The notes under the pieces were generated by a model. That model did no database searches and was not told the DNA's origin. It saw nothing but the letters and a program-made list of their open reading frames with translations. Shown one piece after another: positions 55,266-64,000 of a DNA stretch of 64,000 nucleotides; within the stretch, counting starts at the first letter, position 1, and every line of letters starts with the position of its first letter. This DNA is from Liopterus haemorrhoidalis (Eukaryota > Arthropoda > Insecta > Coleoptera > Dytiscidae): contig OZ020625.1 in assembly GCA_963971575.1 (NCBI GenBank), positions 27,441,753 through 27,505,752 on the forward strand, in the 5' to 3' direction. The translations under genes and the position numbers were made by a program.

Positions 55266-55772
55266 TCACAGAAAATAAATGAAGGATCATAAAAAAATTA
55301 ACAAAAAAAACTCAAAATAATCATTTATAAGCTTTTCGCGGACTACTAAAATTTTGCTAAGGAGAAATTGAGAAACAACTGATCATATGACACTACAAAA
55401 ATTTCATTTTAAGTAGGGTTGCGGGGTGATACTAACTCTAGTAGCATATATTGTTTTTGGGCTAGTCAGTACCTGTCTTCTTCCAAACTCTTTCCAAGTA
55501 TCAGTCTAATATTTTTACTATTCCCCCAACTGCAGATTTATCTCATATTTATATAGTTTTCTTTTTTTTATATCATGATTTTATGCCTACTGACATTTGG
55601 ACATTAAAGACGGACATTTTGATCAGCACTGTTTGAGGAGTTAATAACTTGACACAGTTCGTAAAGCAGATAGATTTTGACAATTTGTTTCACAAAAAAT
55701 ATAATATGATCGAGAAAAAAACATCTAAATAGCCATTAAATTTATTTGTTTTTAAATTAGCACAGAATATAG

Positions 55773-55880
55773 GCTAATCCAAAGGTTTAAGCGGAACTAG
55801 ATTTTGAAATCTAGTAATATTTATCTATTAATTCGTACTTTTGGTTATTTTGTTTAAGCTTGATGCTCAGACAATAAAGA
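55773..55880 (+). mobile_element. M-family MITE fragment
   Basis: TTTAAGCGGAACTAGATTTTG and TTGTTTAAGCTTG match one end of the CAGTCTGTTCC MITE; the rest is lost. Confidence 0.65.
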
Positions 55881-56057
55881 TACTTATGTTGTAATAGAAT
55901 ATCAACTTAAGATTGGATCCTCAGCTATTAACAGAATCATATACGATCACATTTATTTAAAAAATGCTGTTGGTCGTTTTGTGCCACATCAGCTTTCTAA
56001 TTTGTAAAAAGCGGGCTGTAAGAATTTTCCATGAAAATCTTAAATATTGGCAATATA

Positions 56058-56402
56058 CAGGGTGTTTGTTTGAAACGGGGCACCCCGAAAATCTCCTTTA
56101 TTTTTAAAGATACAAAAAATCTTCAGAACAAAAGTTAAACTAGACAAAAAGGCCCATCTAAAGGTTACTATAAAAATTCTGAGGCACTTCCGGTTTCACC
56201 GGAAATCATGTCAACTTTTGATCTAGCATAGGGAATCGATAATTTTATATTTTTTTCCTAAAAGTACATTAAATTAGCTTTACAATGACACCAAAAAGTT
56301 ATATTTTTATGTTAACCATTTCAAAATGGCGACCATTTATTTACAAAATAATAATCAACATAAGTTTTACAAAGTTGAACGTAGCAAGCTTTGAAAACAA
56401 TA
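56058..56402 (+). repeat. Interspersed repeat C, forward copy
   Basis: Inverse of 7529-7871: GGGTGTTTGTTTGAAACGGG at the start, CGTAGCAAGCTTTGAAAACA at the end. Confidence 0.82.
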
Positions 56403-56589
56403 AAAAAAGAAACAAAATATCTCTAAAATTAACTGTCATAACTAGTTATTATATGAAATAACATGAATATTCTTTCTTCGTCATTTTTTACATGGTTTGC
56501 TCTTTCTGGACGTCGTTTTTGAATTTCGAAAGAACCTCGCTGGCTTAATTTGTTCACAAATTAGGCAAAATACGGCCTTCTCGGCTGAG

Positions 56590-56690
56590 CTCTATCAGGA
56601 TACCTTTCCTGATAGAGTCGTTGGGCCCTAACCGCATTTGTCGCGAATCTCTGAAACGTGTGAAAATTTACACAAAAATTTTATAATTTC
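56590..56690. other. Strong hairpin and HINE-like 3' end
   Basis: CTCTATCAGGA-TACCTT-TCCTGATAGAG (56590-56617) is an 11-bp perfect stem. Fifty bases on, CGCGAATCTCTGAAACGTGT followed by GAAAATTTACAC resembles the HINE-A 3' subterminal repeat and hairpin, but is diverged, possibly another HINE family. Bases 56700-57220 show nothing clear. Confidence 0.45.
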
Positions 56691-57227
56691 ATAGCTACTA
56701 ATTTTATGTCAATATATAAAAATCGTGTTTGTGCACATAATTGAGATACTAACTTAGTAATCTACCGATTACCCAGATTTCAAGTCTTAATTTTTTACTT
56801 TGCAAACGCTTCTAGAATTCTAATAAGAACCAAAACGTAAAATGTTTTATTCATAGAAGGCAAATTATGATAAATAATGTAATAGAAGGAAGCAAATATA
56901 TCGCAAGGTTAAGGCTTATAAAAACGAAATCGATTTTTTATAAAATTCACTAAAAAAAATGTAATACAAGCCATATATTACATATTACATATATGTATGT
57001 AAATAAATTTAAAAATAATAAAAAATAAATTGGTATTTTTTTAATATACGACTTTGATCATAGATTCCGCTGTCACGGTAATTTTAAGCTAGCTGTAGTA
57101 CCCGTAGATCATACGGTTTTTGTACTGAATATTTTTGCTGTAACATAAACAGCAAAAAATTCAAAAGTGTAAAAGTTCATTCTCAGTTTGGTTAAAATTT
57201 TAGTGTTAAAATTTTCATTTAAATAAG

Positions 57228-57340
57228 GTGACCATACGTCCCGAATCCGCCGGTACAGTCCCGCATTTCCGCCTTGCGACCCGATTTTTTCAGAGGCAAT
57301 ATTTGTCCCGAATTATCCCCAATTTTAGAAAAGATACTTA
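57228..57340 (+). mobile_element. hAT MITE end, family of 4692
   Basis: AAGGTGACCATACGTCCCGA and GTCCCGCATTTCCGCC resemble the left part of the MITE at 4692. No right end found. Confidence 0.5.
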
Positions 57341-57404
57341 TTTTCAATTTTCATTTTTAGGGTTTTAGGGTTCATTTAGGGTTCATCAGAAGTTTTTGCC
57401 TGAA

Positions 57405-58262
57405 TGAGTGAACAGATTAGGCCGCCTGTCTCTCCCTATGTCTATCAGTATTATTGTCTCTAATAGCTCTCGTTTCAATACTCAAATTTTTTTCAATTTT
57501 ATAATTTTTATGTTTTTTTTTTTTTGTATGTTATATTTGCATTTTATATTTTTATATATTTATATATTTTCTTCCTTTTTTTTGTATGTGTATATTTATT
57601 TATTTTTATACTATATTTCTGAGTTTTAGTATTTTTATATTTTTATAGTTCTATATTCTTACATTTTGATATTTTTACACTCTTATACTGCCATATTTTC
57701 AAATTTTCACATTTTTACATTTTTATTTTTATATTTTCATACCTCAATATCTATATTTATTTATTTATTTATTTATATTTATCGTCCTGTACTCATATAT
57801 TTATACTTTTATATTTTCATATTTTCAAATTAGTATATTTTCACACTTTCGCATTTTCATTTACTTATATTTTCATATTTTTGTATTCTTACATTTTTAT
57901 ACTTTTATGTATTCATATTTTCACATATCTCCATTTTTATTTTTATATTTTAATATGTATATTTATTTATATTTATAATTTTGTATTTTCACATATTTAT
58001 TTAATATCTATATTAATTTATTTATATTTATTGTTACATACACACATATTTACAGTTTTATATTTTCATATTTTCACATATTTATATTTTAATATTATAA
58101 TTTACATTTCTCTATTTCTTATTATTAGTCTATTATTGTTTATTGTTTAGATTAATTTTAATATTGTATGCTTATGTACATATTATATTCGCTGTTATCT
58201 CTCTCCTTTGTATAAGGTTTGCACCTTGAAACAAATAAAATTTATTATTATTATTATTATAT
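57405..58262 (+). repeat. Low-complexity tract ending in a LINE-like tail
   Basis: From about 57480 to 58170 the sequence is a degenerate T-rich pattern (TATATTTTCATATTTTCACA and similar). It is bounded at the left by AGGCCGCCTGTCTCTCCC and at the right by TTTGCACCTTGAAACAAATA, then AATTTATTATTATT. The two borders resemble LINE 3' untranslated regions with a (TTA)n tail, so the tract may be an expanded LINE 3' UTR. The FIYIY-type reading frames here are not genes. Confidence 0.5.
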
Positions 58263-58263
58263 T

Positions 58264-58527
58264 GTAGGTATGACAAAAAAACCTTTATACCGTCATTTTG
58301 TCGTCTGTCTGTCTGTCTGTTCGGTAAAAACTGTAGCCAAACCGCTAAACCTAGAGAAATTTGGCATTCTTATACAACTCTTTGACCCGCACATAGGAAA
58401 AATACTAAAACATATAAAAAACATATCTCCCTAAAAATATAAACAAATATATGCTCATCGAAAAAAATGTTTTTTTTTTAAATTCTGAGTAGGGTATCAA
58501 ATGAAAGCCCTTAGTACGTGGATTAAT
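58264..58527 (+). mobile_element. HINE-A 5' fragment
   Basis: TGTAGGTATGACAAAAAAAC, three (TCTG) units, body to CCCTTAGTACGTGGATTAA, then truncated. Its first bases are replaced by the preceding (TTA)n. Confidence 0.82.
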
Positions 58528-58706
58528 GGCCCATTAATGTGAGGCCAAAAGACAGCCCAGCTGATTGTGCCCAAAGAAAAAATTATTTAAATTTTATTTA
58601 CAATAATTATTTAAATAAGAAACTTTAGCTCTGAAGATATATTGTTTGTTTTATTGCTTTATTTAAACTCTTTTAGCCAAATCTCTCTTTTTATATATAG
58701 TACATA

Positions 58707-59112
58707 AATTCTGCTCCAAACGGTTAAGCGGAATTAAATTTTACAATCTAGTTACTTTCATCGTTTAAATCGTGCTTTTCGACCGTTTTGTTTAAGCTTT
58801 GTAAATCATACTTACAATAAACATTTTTTGGTTAAGGGTAATATCATTTTAAAATGTCATTTTCTTTATATTTATATTTTTTGTGTCATTCTTAATACAA
58901 ATTTCCCATTAATTTATTTTTTTGTCATTAAAATATGTAAAAAAAATAATTTAATTTTGACATATGTTATTCGTTTCCATGGTTTCATTGTTGGAATTTT
59001 AAATTCTCATTCCAACGTGAAAAATGAAATAACCCAAGCAAGGTCCCTTCTCGTGACAACCTAAAACAACGAAATTCCCATTTAGTTCCGCCTAACCGTT
59101 TGGAACAGACTG
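58707..59112 (+). mobile_element. M-family MITE (M4)
   Basis: AATTCTGCTCCAAACGGTTA to CCGTTTGGAACAGACTG, TA flanks (58705-58706, 59113-59114). Confidence 0.88.
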
Positions 59113-59254
59113 TAATTTTTAAAATTAATATTTTTTTAACTTTTTCAAATTTCCCATTAAAATTGAATTTATGTCGTATAAATAACGTAAGTGTATTATC
59201 TGCCTTGTTTATTTCAATATCTTATTAACCTTTTTTAAATTAAAAAAAAAAATC

Positions 59255-59365
59255 ACTTTCTAACCCAGTTACTACGCCCATGCCCTAGTTGTAACTTATT
59301 TTAAATTTCCCGCTATACTGTATATGTCCAGTGTAAATCGTACTCGGTTCGCAGCGCTATCTACT
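59255..59365. repeat. Interspersed repeat G
   Basis: Second copy of the repeat at 21748 (ACTACGCCCATGCCCTAGTT, GTGTAAATCGTACTCGGTTC). It is followed by CTCTGATGAAGATTTAAAT and CGAAACGTTAGCGAAG, a motif common in insect repeats. Confidence 0.6.
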
Positions 59366-59507
59366 TTTTTTTAATTTGAAATAGACCATAAGCTCTGATG
59401 AAGATTTAAATAAAATCGAAACGTTAGCGAAGTTAATAAATTTTGTTTGATTTTCTGACTGGTCCGAATTCCATTACTTATCAACTATAAAAAAAAATAC
59501 TTTTTTT

Positions 59508-59694
59508 TATAATCTGTCTCAATTTGTAATACGAAACTAGATCTGGTTACTTTGGTGACTATTGTGGTGTAAACAAACTTTGGCGTATCCATGTGAACCA
59601 ATACTATGATAATATTATAAATGTATTGTCAATATACAACATAAAAAATGAAAATTTTCTGTTAGTTCCGTATTACAAAATGAGACAGATAATA
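59508..59694. mobile_element. Element F (MITE)
   Basis: AATCTGTCTCAATTTGTAAT and (reverse) TTATCTGTCTCATTTTGTAA are inverted ends. No coding sequence. Confidence 0.7.
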
Positions 59695-59990
59695 TAAGCT
59701 GTTTACTTTTGTAAGAACACACTAGATCTGGTTATTTTGGTTACTTTTATGGAGTGTTACTGACTTTAAATGCCAATTAAAAATATTCCTTACGCTGTAA
59801 AACCGACTTTAGGTTGATAAGGTTATGATCATTATAATCAAGATATCATTTTTCAATATGAAATGTCAAATGGATCGACATTTTAAAAAAGTGACATTTT
59901 TTAATACCAACATGACATACAGCTTCAAAGGTGCAAACTATTGAAAACAAAATTCCTTCTTAGTTTGTTCTTACAAAAGTGAACAGCTTA
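59692..59990. mobile_element. Element E (MITE)
   Basis: TATAAGCTGTTTACTTTTGT and (reverse) TAAGCTGTTCACTTTTGTAA are inverted ends of about 30 bp. The DD41D derivative entered at the TA at its right edge. Confidence 0.75.
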
Positions 59991-59992
59991 TA

Positions 59993-60558
59993 ATGGGTGT
60001 TTTTTTTTAGAGGTATAGAACTTTAAATTGCAATAAAACAACGATGGATTATTCGATTGACATGAATTTTTTTTTATTCGAAAGATAATCTTGTGGCATT
60101 ACATTTTAAATATGATTTCTGGCATATGACCGCCACGGCTGGCTCGGATGTAGTCCAATCTGGACGTCCAATTTTCGATGACTTTTTCCAACATTTGTGG
60201 CCGTATATCGGCAATAACACGGCGAATGTTGTCTTCCAAATGGTCAAGCGTTTGTGGCTTATCCGCATAGACCAATGACTTTACATAGCCCCACAGAAAG
60301 TAGTCCAGCGGTGTTAAATCACAAGATCTTGGAGGCCAATTCACAGGTCCAAAACGTGAAATTAGGCGGTCACCAAACATGTCTTTCAATAAATCGATTG
60401 TGGCACGAGCTGTGTGACATGTTGCGCCGTCTTGTTGGTATGATTTAATGTAATGCCACAAGATTATCTTTCGAATAAAAAAAAATTCATGTCAATCGAA
60501 TAATCCATCGTTGTTTTATTGCAATTTAAAGTTCTATACCTCTAAAAAAAACACCCGT
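59993..60558 (-). mobile_element. DD41D deletion derivative with 113-bp ends
   Basis: 59993-60105 and 60446-60558 are inverted with only one or two differences (ATGGGTGTTTTTTTTAGAGG). TA flanks (59991-59992, 60559-60560). The left end contains the transposase stop codon. Between the ends is only the C-terminal third of the gene. Confidence 0.92.
60099..60443 (-). pseudogene. DD41D transposase C-terminal third
   Basis: Minus-strand reading YQQDGATCHTARATIDLLKD, MFGDRLISRFGPVNWPPRS, DLTPLDYFLWGYVKSLVYAD and ending RGGHMPEIIFKM. The second Asp (QQD) and third Asp (PLD) are present with 41 residues between them. Everything N-terminal, including both helix-turn-helix units and the first Asp, is deleted, and no proper start codon exists. 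It is a different subfamily from the element at 20192. Confidence 0.85.
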
Positions 60559-60759
60559 TATAAGTGTCATATGTTGAAATGTCACACTCTTGCATTTGAC
60601 AATTCCTTGTTCCTGATTTGTTTGGGAAGCCCTGGTTGATGTATATGTGTGAGAGCATTGACCCCTGGTCATATAGGCCTCCATCATGACGCATCTGTGT
60701 CGAATGCAGTCCACACTTACAGGCGCAATCTGTTTTGACGCCGGGAGAAAGTTATATCC

Positions 60760-60990
60760 CTTTTCAACTCGCGGTTGTGTGCGTGCAACTGCGTCTGTAT
60801 GCGTGTGTGTACGTGCGTGATCCTCCCTCTTCTGTGTGTGAAAACTTGAAGATGAGACACACATATACAGACAGACAAACACACATACAGAGAGAGGTAC
60901 ACACACAAGACACATGTGTGAATGAAATATTGTAAATTTTTTGAGTTTGTGTATCAAAGATTTCCAGTTTTTATGTGTATGTGTGTCTTT
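60760..60990. repeat. GT/CA-rich low-complexity region
   Basis: GTGTGCGTGCAACTGCGTCT, CACACATATACAGACAGAC and TACACACACAAGACACATGT-type text. Reading frames across it (both strands) have biased composition and are not credible genes. Bases 60560-60760 and 60990-61153 show nothing clear. Confidence 0.6.
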
Positions 60991-61153
60991 ATAATTTAGA
61001 ATTATGGACACCAGTATTTTGTTGGTGTGGAGGGAAAGCCTTTCGCCCTAAATGGTATTGGAAGTAGTATTCTTCATATCAGTAAAAAACAGATATTTTA
61101 TAGCCCTTATTTTAAAGCTCTTAAATGGAGTTGCCATGACTCCTTATGATATA

Positions 61154-62315
61154 GTCGGATTGCTGATAGGTGACTGTTACATGTATGTATCAAGTAGTGC
61201 ATTCATATAATAATCTAGTTACCATTTTTCAGCGATTTTAAAAATGTTTTTTGTTTTTTGTCTTAGCTGTCAGTGTCTGTTAATAATATTAATTAATAGA
61301 CCTTGCGGCCAATTATTAAATTCACAAACTTTAATTTTAAATCTGCTGGAATATTTTAATTCCGAAAAAGAGAACATTGGGCCACTTATTTCTCTATCTT
61401 GTGTCCGTCAAAGAGTAGCAGCTGCCTTAAAGATTTCGGAATCAACAATTCGTAAAATTATAAAATGTTATAAATCTGAACTTCTCACTAACAAAATCAC
61501 GAGAAAACGAAGGAAATTAAAATCTGAACCAGTTTATTTTATTGATACATTGGTACAAACGTATGGTCTTGAAGTACTAAGATTACCTCCTTATCACTGC
61601 CAGTTTAACCCCATTGAACTAATTTGGGGTATAACAAAAAATTATTATGATAGACATATTGGTCAAAACGGATATAGTGATAACGAAGTTTTGAATATGT
61701 GGCAAGTAGCCTGTGATCAAATTAGTTGTGAAACTTGGGCAAAATCTGTTAAAAAAATCGAAAATTTAATAAATGAATGGTGGGAAAGGCAAAGGATTGT
61801 TGATGATATTAATCCAATAATAATAAATACAAGAAATGCCAGCGATAGTTCAGATGACGACGATATCATGCATTACAGTGACTAATTTTTTATAAATAAA
61901 AATAAACATTTAAATACAACTTGTAGCAGTATATTATATAAATAAATATATTTTTACTTAATATTTTATTACTTATTAAACAACAAATTATAATCCAAAA
62001 TTATAATAAAATATATAGTATGAGTATAAGTTTTTCCTTATTTATAATTATTACCTTAAAATTAATAATTTTGTTTGTTTGAGTGCTGCTGTAAATTTAT
62101 TTTCGTGCTCAAATTAGTAAAGATATCTACGAATCATGCCGTTTCTTTCTAATGCTTTGTTTTTTATTAAAATAATTTGAAAGGTTAGTTGTTAACTTGC
62201 GTCACTATACGTTACTATGGGTATGCAAATAATTATAATGATATAGACAGAGAAAGCATATAGTATTGTATATCCATACTTCTAGCAACGAACAGTCACC
62301 TATCAACAATCCGAC
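61154..62315 (+). mobile_element. IS630/Tc1-mariner-like element
   Basis: GTCGGATTGCTGATAGGTGA and (reverse) GTCGGATTGTTGATAGGTGA are inverted ends of about 25 bp, flanked by TA (61152-61153, 62316-62317). 1162 bp, with a 213-codon frame inside. A tRNA-like GGGTTCAAATCTC scrap lies just outside at about 62345. Confidence 0.85.
61244..61885 (+). pseudogene. Tc1/mariner-like transposase with central deletion
   Basis: A single open frame. Residues about 20-90 (NRPCGQLLNSQTLILNLLEY, LSCVRQRVAAALKISESTIR) form an N-terminal helix-turn-helix region. At about residue 100 it jumps to TYGLEVLRLPPYHCQFNPIE and LIWGITKNYYDRHI, the end of a DDE_3-type catalytic domain where Glu of NPIE is the third catalytic residue. 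It ends with an acidic tail DSSDDDDIMHYSD. The first two catalytic residues lie in a deleted stretch, yet the frame is kept. The first 18 codons look non-conserved, so the true start is uncertain. Confidence 0.78.
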
Positions 62316-62424
62316 TATAGTAGCCTACGGAACATAGAGACTCGGGTTCAAATCTCAGATGATACTTAGGAAATTTCAACGTTCATTCAGTTCAGAGATT
62401 GCCTCATCTTGAAATATTAATATT

Positions 62425-62517
62425 AGGTCGTCAAGGATGAAATTTGTAGTTAATAATATTGTCAACTTTAATAGCTTATTATTTGACATTGCCTTAATAT
62501 TTTACCGTTCTGTTTTT
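62425..62517 (+). mobile_element. Mariner 5' end scrap
   Basis: ATTAGGTCGTCAAGGATGAA to TTAATATTTTACCGTTCTG, the first 90 bp of the family at 2863. Confidence 0.75.
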
Positions 62518-62518
62518 T

Positions 62519-63026
62519 TAAACCATCGATAAACAGTAGTCCTTGATGGTGCTTCATCGCCAAAAGTCCAATTAAGTTCATCGATGCACTGTTGTTGGGT
62601 TTTTTTTTTTTTTTATTGATTTTGGCTCTTTAGTCCTAATATGTATGGACCTTTAGCCAGCTACTCTGTTATTTTTATTTTGGATACTTTATTAATTTTT
62701 ATGACAAATACAAACATCCATGCCATGACCGGGATTCGAACCCGAGTCCCCACGGTTAGCAGTCAAATGAGCTGACCACTACGCCATAGCGACCGGCTTG
62801 TTGTTGGGTTAATCCACGTCGAAAGTTGTAAAAAATAATCGCTCGAAAATGTTTACGATTTAATTCGATTTTTAGCCGAGATTTTTTCAAGTTACTGTAA
62901 ACAACACAAATAGCGCTGGTACGTCAAAACGTTCTGAGTACGTATACCGTTAAAAAAGTCAAACTTAACGATAGAAGCGTCAGTGGCCAGATGGCAGCAA
63001 TAGTTTAGCGCAATCCCGAATTATGA
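62519..63026 (-). pseudogene. Mariner transposase N-terminus split by a SINE
   Basis: Minus-strand reading RLKIELNRKHFRAIIFYNFR, RGLTQQQCIDELNW and TFGDEAPSRTTVYRW. This is the first helix-turn-helix of a Bmmar/SETMAR-type mariner, cut at 62519. The frame is continuous once the SINE (62602-62798) and one 12-bp duplication are taken out. A leader runs to about 63026. Confidence 0.78.
62602..62798 (-). mobile_element. tRNA-derived SINE
   Basis: Head on the minus strand: GCCGGTCGCTATGGCGTAGT with A-box TGGCGTAGTGG (62777-62787), then GACTGCTAACC, which resembles a tRNA-Ser(GCT) anticodon loop, and B-box GGTTCGAATCCC (62731-62742). A short body follows, with an A-rich 3' tail at 62602-62615. TGTTGTTGGGTT is duplicated at 62590-62601 and 62799-62810. 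About 197 bp, intact and flanked by perfect duplications, so relatively young. Confidence 0.93.
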
Positions 63027-63040
63027 GAGGTGACCCACGT

Positions 63041-63757
63041 ACTAATAGGGGATACGCATAAAATTTGTATTTCCTTAAAACTACATTATTTTGATATGTT
63101 AATGTTAGTTATGTCACCTAACAAAACAAAAATTACATTTTAATAAATATTATAGCCAAATTTTTGAATTAAAATATTGTAAATTTGAAATAAGCTGACC
63201 ACGGAGCGAAGGTTGCCGAGTAAAACGACTGAGAATGACGTCAAACGATAGGGGTTTCACATCACAGATACAGCTACAATATAAACTTTACACGTGTGTG
63301 TATTGTATTGTTCGAGAGTTTTGTATTTGTTTTTAAGCAATTTTTCACGCATTTATTATTAAAATGGCAGATAAAGATTTTGTTAGGGCTCAGAGTGATA
63401 ATTTACCCAAGATTGATGCATTTATGCTCATGGAATATATGAAAAATAATGAATGCTCCAGTGCTGAGGAAATACGTGGTGTCAAAGTAATTTTTATTTT
63501 ATATTCTATAACTTTATATAAACAAACGCTGCAACTCTGTAAAATGTAAATATTTATGTAATTTAGATGTCAGAATTTTACTACATTGTTTACATGAAGT
63601 TACAAAACGTTAGAGGCATAATTGAAATACTGCAATATAAGTTATCTATTTTAATATAAAATTTAATTCGGGAAACATGTATAAATTGTTTTTATAGAAT
63701 TAAACTTTATTTTAACTAATATCACTCTAACTTTACATAACCTATGAAAGTTATATA
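63041..63757 (+). mobile_element. Putative two-gene DNA transposon, SWIM-side derivative
   Basis: AATAGGGGATACGCATAAAA start, then about 320 bp matching 31396-31725, the exon at 63364, about 165 bp not found elsewhere, and 63653-63750 matching 31951-32045. The right end is interrupted by the DD41D element at 63758. Confidence 0.68.
63364..63486 (+). CDS. First exon of a SWIM/YqaJ-like protein gene, partial
   Basis: ATG 63364 opens MADKDFVRAQSDNLPKIDAF, then MLMEYMKNNECSSAEEIRGVK, with a GTAATT donor directly after (63487). The start MADKDF-x(n)-LP-x-(I/V)-x-x-F-M and the closing EIRGVK match, from memory, the beginning of a family of insect proteins with a SWIM zinc finger and a YqaJ-type nuclease domain. 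The shared left end of the sister copy stops exactly at this ATG. The following exons are deleted, so no functional protein is made from this copy. Confidence 0.5.
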
Positions 63758-64000
63758 GGGTGTTTTTTTTAGAGGTATAGAACTTTAAATTGCAATAAAA
63801 CAACGATGGATTACTCGATTGACATGAATTTTTTTTTATTCGAAAGATAATCTTGTGGCATTACATTTTAAATATGATTTCTGGCATATGACCGCCACGG
63901 CTGGCTCGGATGTAGTCCAATCTGGACGTCCAATTTTCGATGACTTTTTCCAACATTTGTGGCCGTATATCGGCAATAACACGGCGAATGTTGTCTTCCA
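63758..64000 (-). mobile_element. DD41D derivative, cut by window end
   Basis: GGGTGTTTTTTTTAGAGGTA and the next 240 bp are almost identical to 59995-60238, including the GGHMPEIIFKM C-terminus on the minus strand. TA at 63756-63757. The remainder lies beyond the window. Confidence 0.9.

Noticed and set aside
57408..58150. Tyr/Ile/Phe-rich frames resembling membrane proteins
   Set aside because: They come from a degenerate TATTTT(C)A pattern; no start context, splice sites or conservation.
59395..59422. Hammerhead ribozyme core (CTGATGA, small stem, GAAAC)
   Set aside because: An extra A separates CTGATGA from the stem, and no matching stems I and III were found. The motif is common at the ends of insect repeats.
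60526..61011. 161-codon frame on the minus strand
   Set aside because: It crosses an inverted MITE end and a GT/CA-rich tract, with Cys/Val/His-rich low-complexity composition and no recognisable domain.

Overview
The window is AT-rich, gene-poor DNA from an animal nucleus, most likely an insect. Evidence: Mos1-type mariner, piggyBac, hAT, PIF/Harbinger, pogo/Tigger and Tc1-like elements occur together; exons and introns have GT/AG signals; THAP and MADF domains appear; there is a tRNA-derived SINE; and the abundant repeats are built around (GTCT)n/(GTCC)n microsatellites. No intact host gene was recognised. Every protein-like stretch that could be named belongs to a transposable element or to a THAP-type gene that probably came from one, and nearly all are broken.

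Two repeat families dominate and are called here HINE-A and HINE-B. Each has a subterminal inverted repeat (A: AGGGTTTTGTAGGTAT; B: ACCGACCGCCA), a GTCY microsatellite, a hairpin just inside the 3' end (A: GTGTGAATATTCACAC; B: CTGTGG-TGG-CCACAG) and a T-rich edge. This matches the published plan of non-autonomous Helentrons (HINE, DINE-1, mini-me type). Full-length HINE-A copies carry a tRNA-like block with A- and B-box motifs, and the block differs between copies. HINE-A: 3681-4594, 11157-12093, 15160-16465, 25523-27104, 27881-29464, 35904-36813, 44647-45625, 47681-48795, plus fragments. HINE-B: 335, 5482-7068, 13209, 20174-21725, 24046-24698, 33842-34725, 37741.

Layout. 0-8.8 kb: LINE fragment, MITE, decayed mariner, HINE copies, hAT MITE. 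8.8-14.2 kb: a 145-bp satellite entered by a hAT element, which contains a Tc1-like element, which contains HINE-A; the satellite/hAT junction is repeated at 13.4-14.2 kb. 14.2-21.7 kb: two broken DD41D elements, a 306-bp tetranucleotide run, a 351-bp higher-order tandem repeat. 21.9-32.3 kb: THAP gene remnant, pogo element containing HINE-A containing a Harbinger MITE, and an element with a broken THAP exon. 32.9-46.9 kb: MADF element, mariner derivatives, hAT MITE with a preserved empty site, piggyBac remnant, first Mos1-like copy, hAT element with two tandem MITEs, Harbinger. 47.4-55.2 kb: TTAA-flanked element with transposase C-terminus, two more Mos1-like copies, and a THAP exon split by a hAT element that holds further insertions. 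55.2-64 kb: LINE tail, MITEs, DD41D deletion derivatives, a Tc1/mariner-like ORF, a SINE inside a mariner fragment, and a second copy of the THAP-associated element that instead keeps a SWIM/YqaJ-like first exon.

The sequence contains no working operon or pathway. Its interest is a layered insertion record with many target-site duplications that date insertions relative to each other. Two systems merit follow-up: tRNA-cassette exchange in HINE-A, and a probable two-gene (THAP plus SWIM/YqaJ-like) DNA transposon seen only as complementary deletion derivatives.
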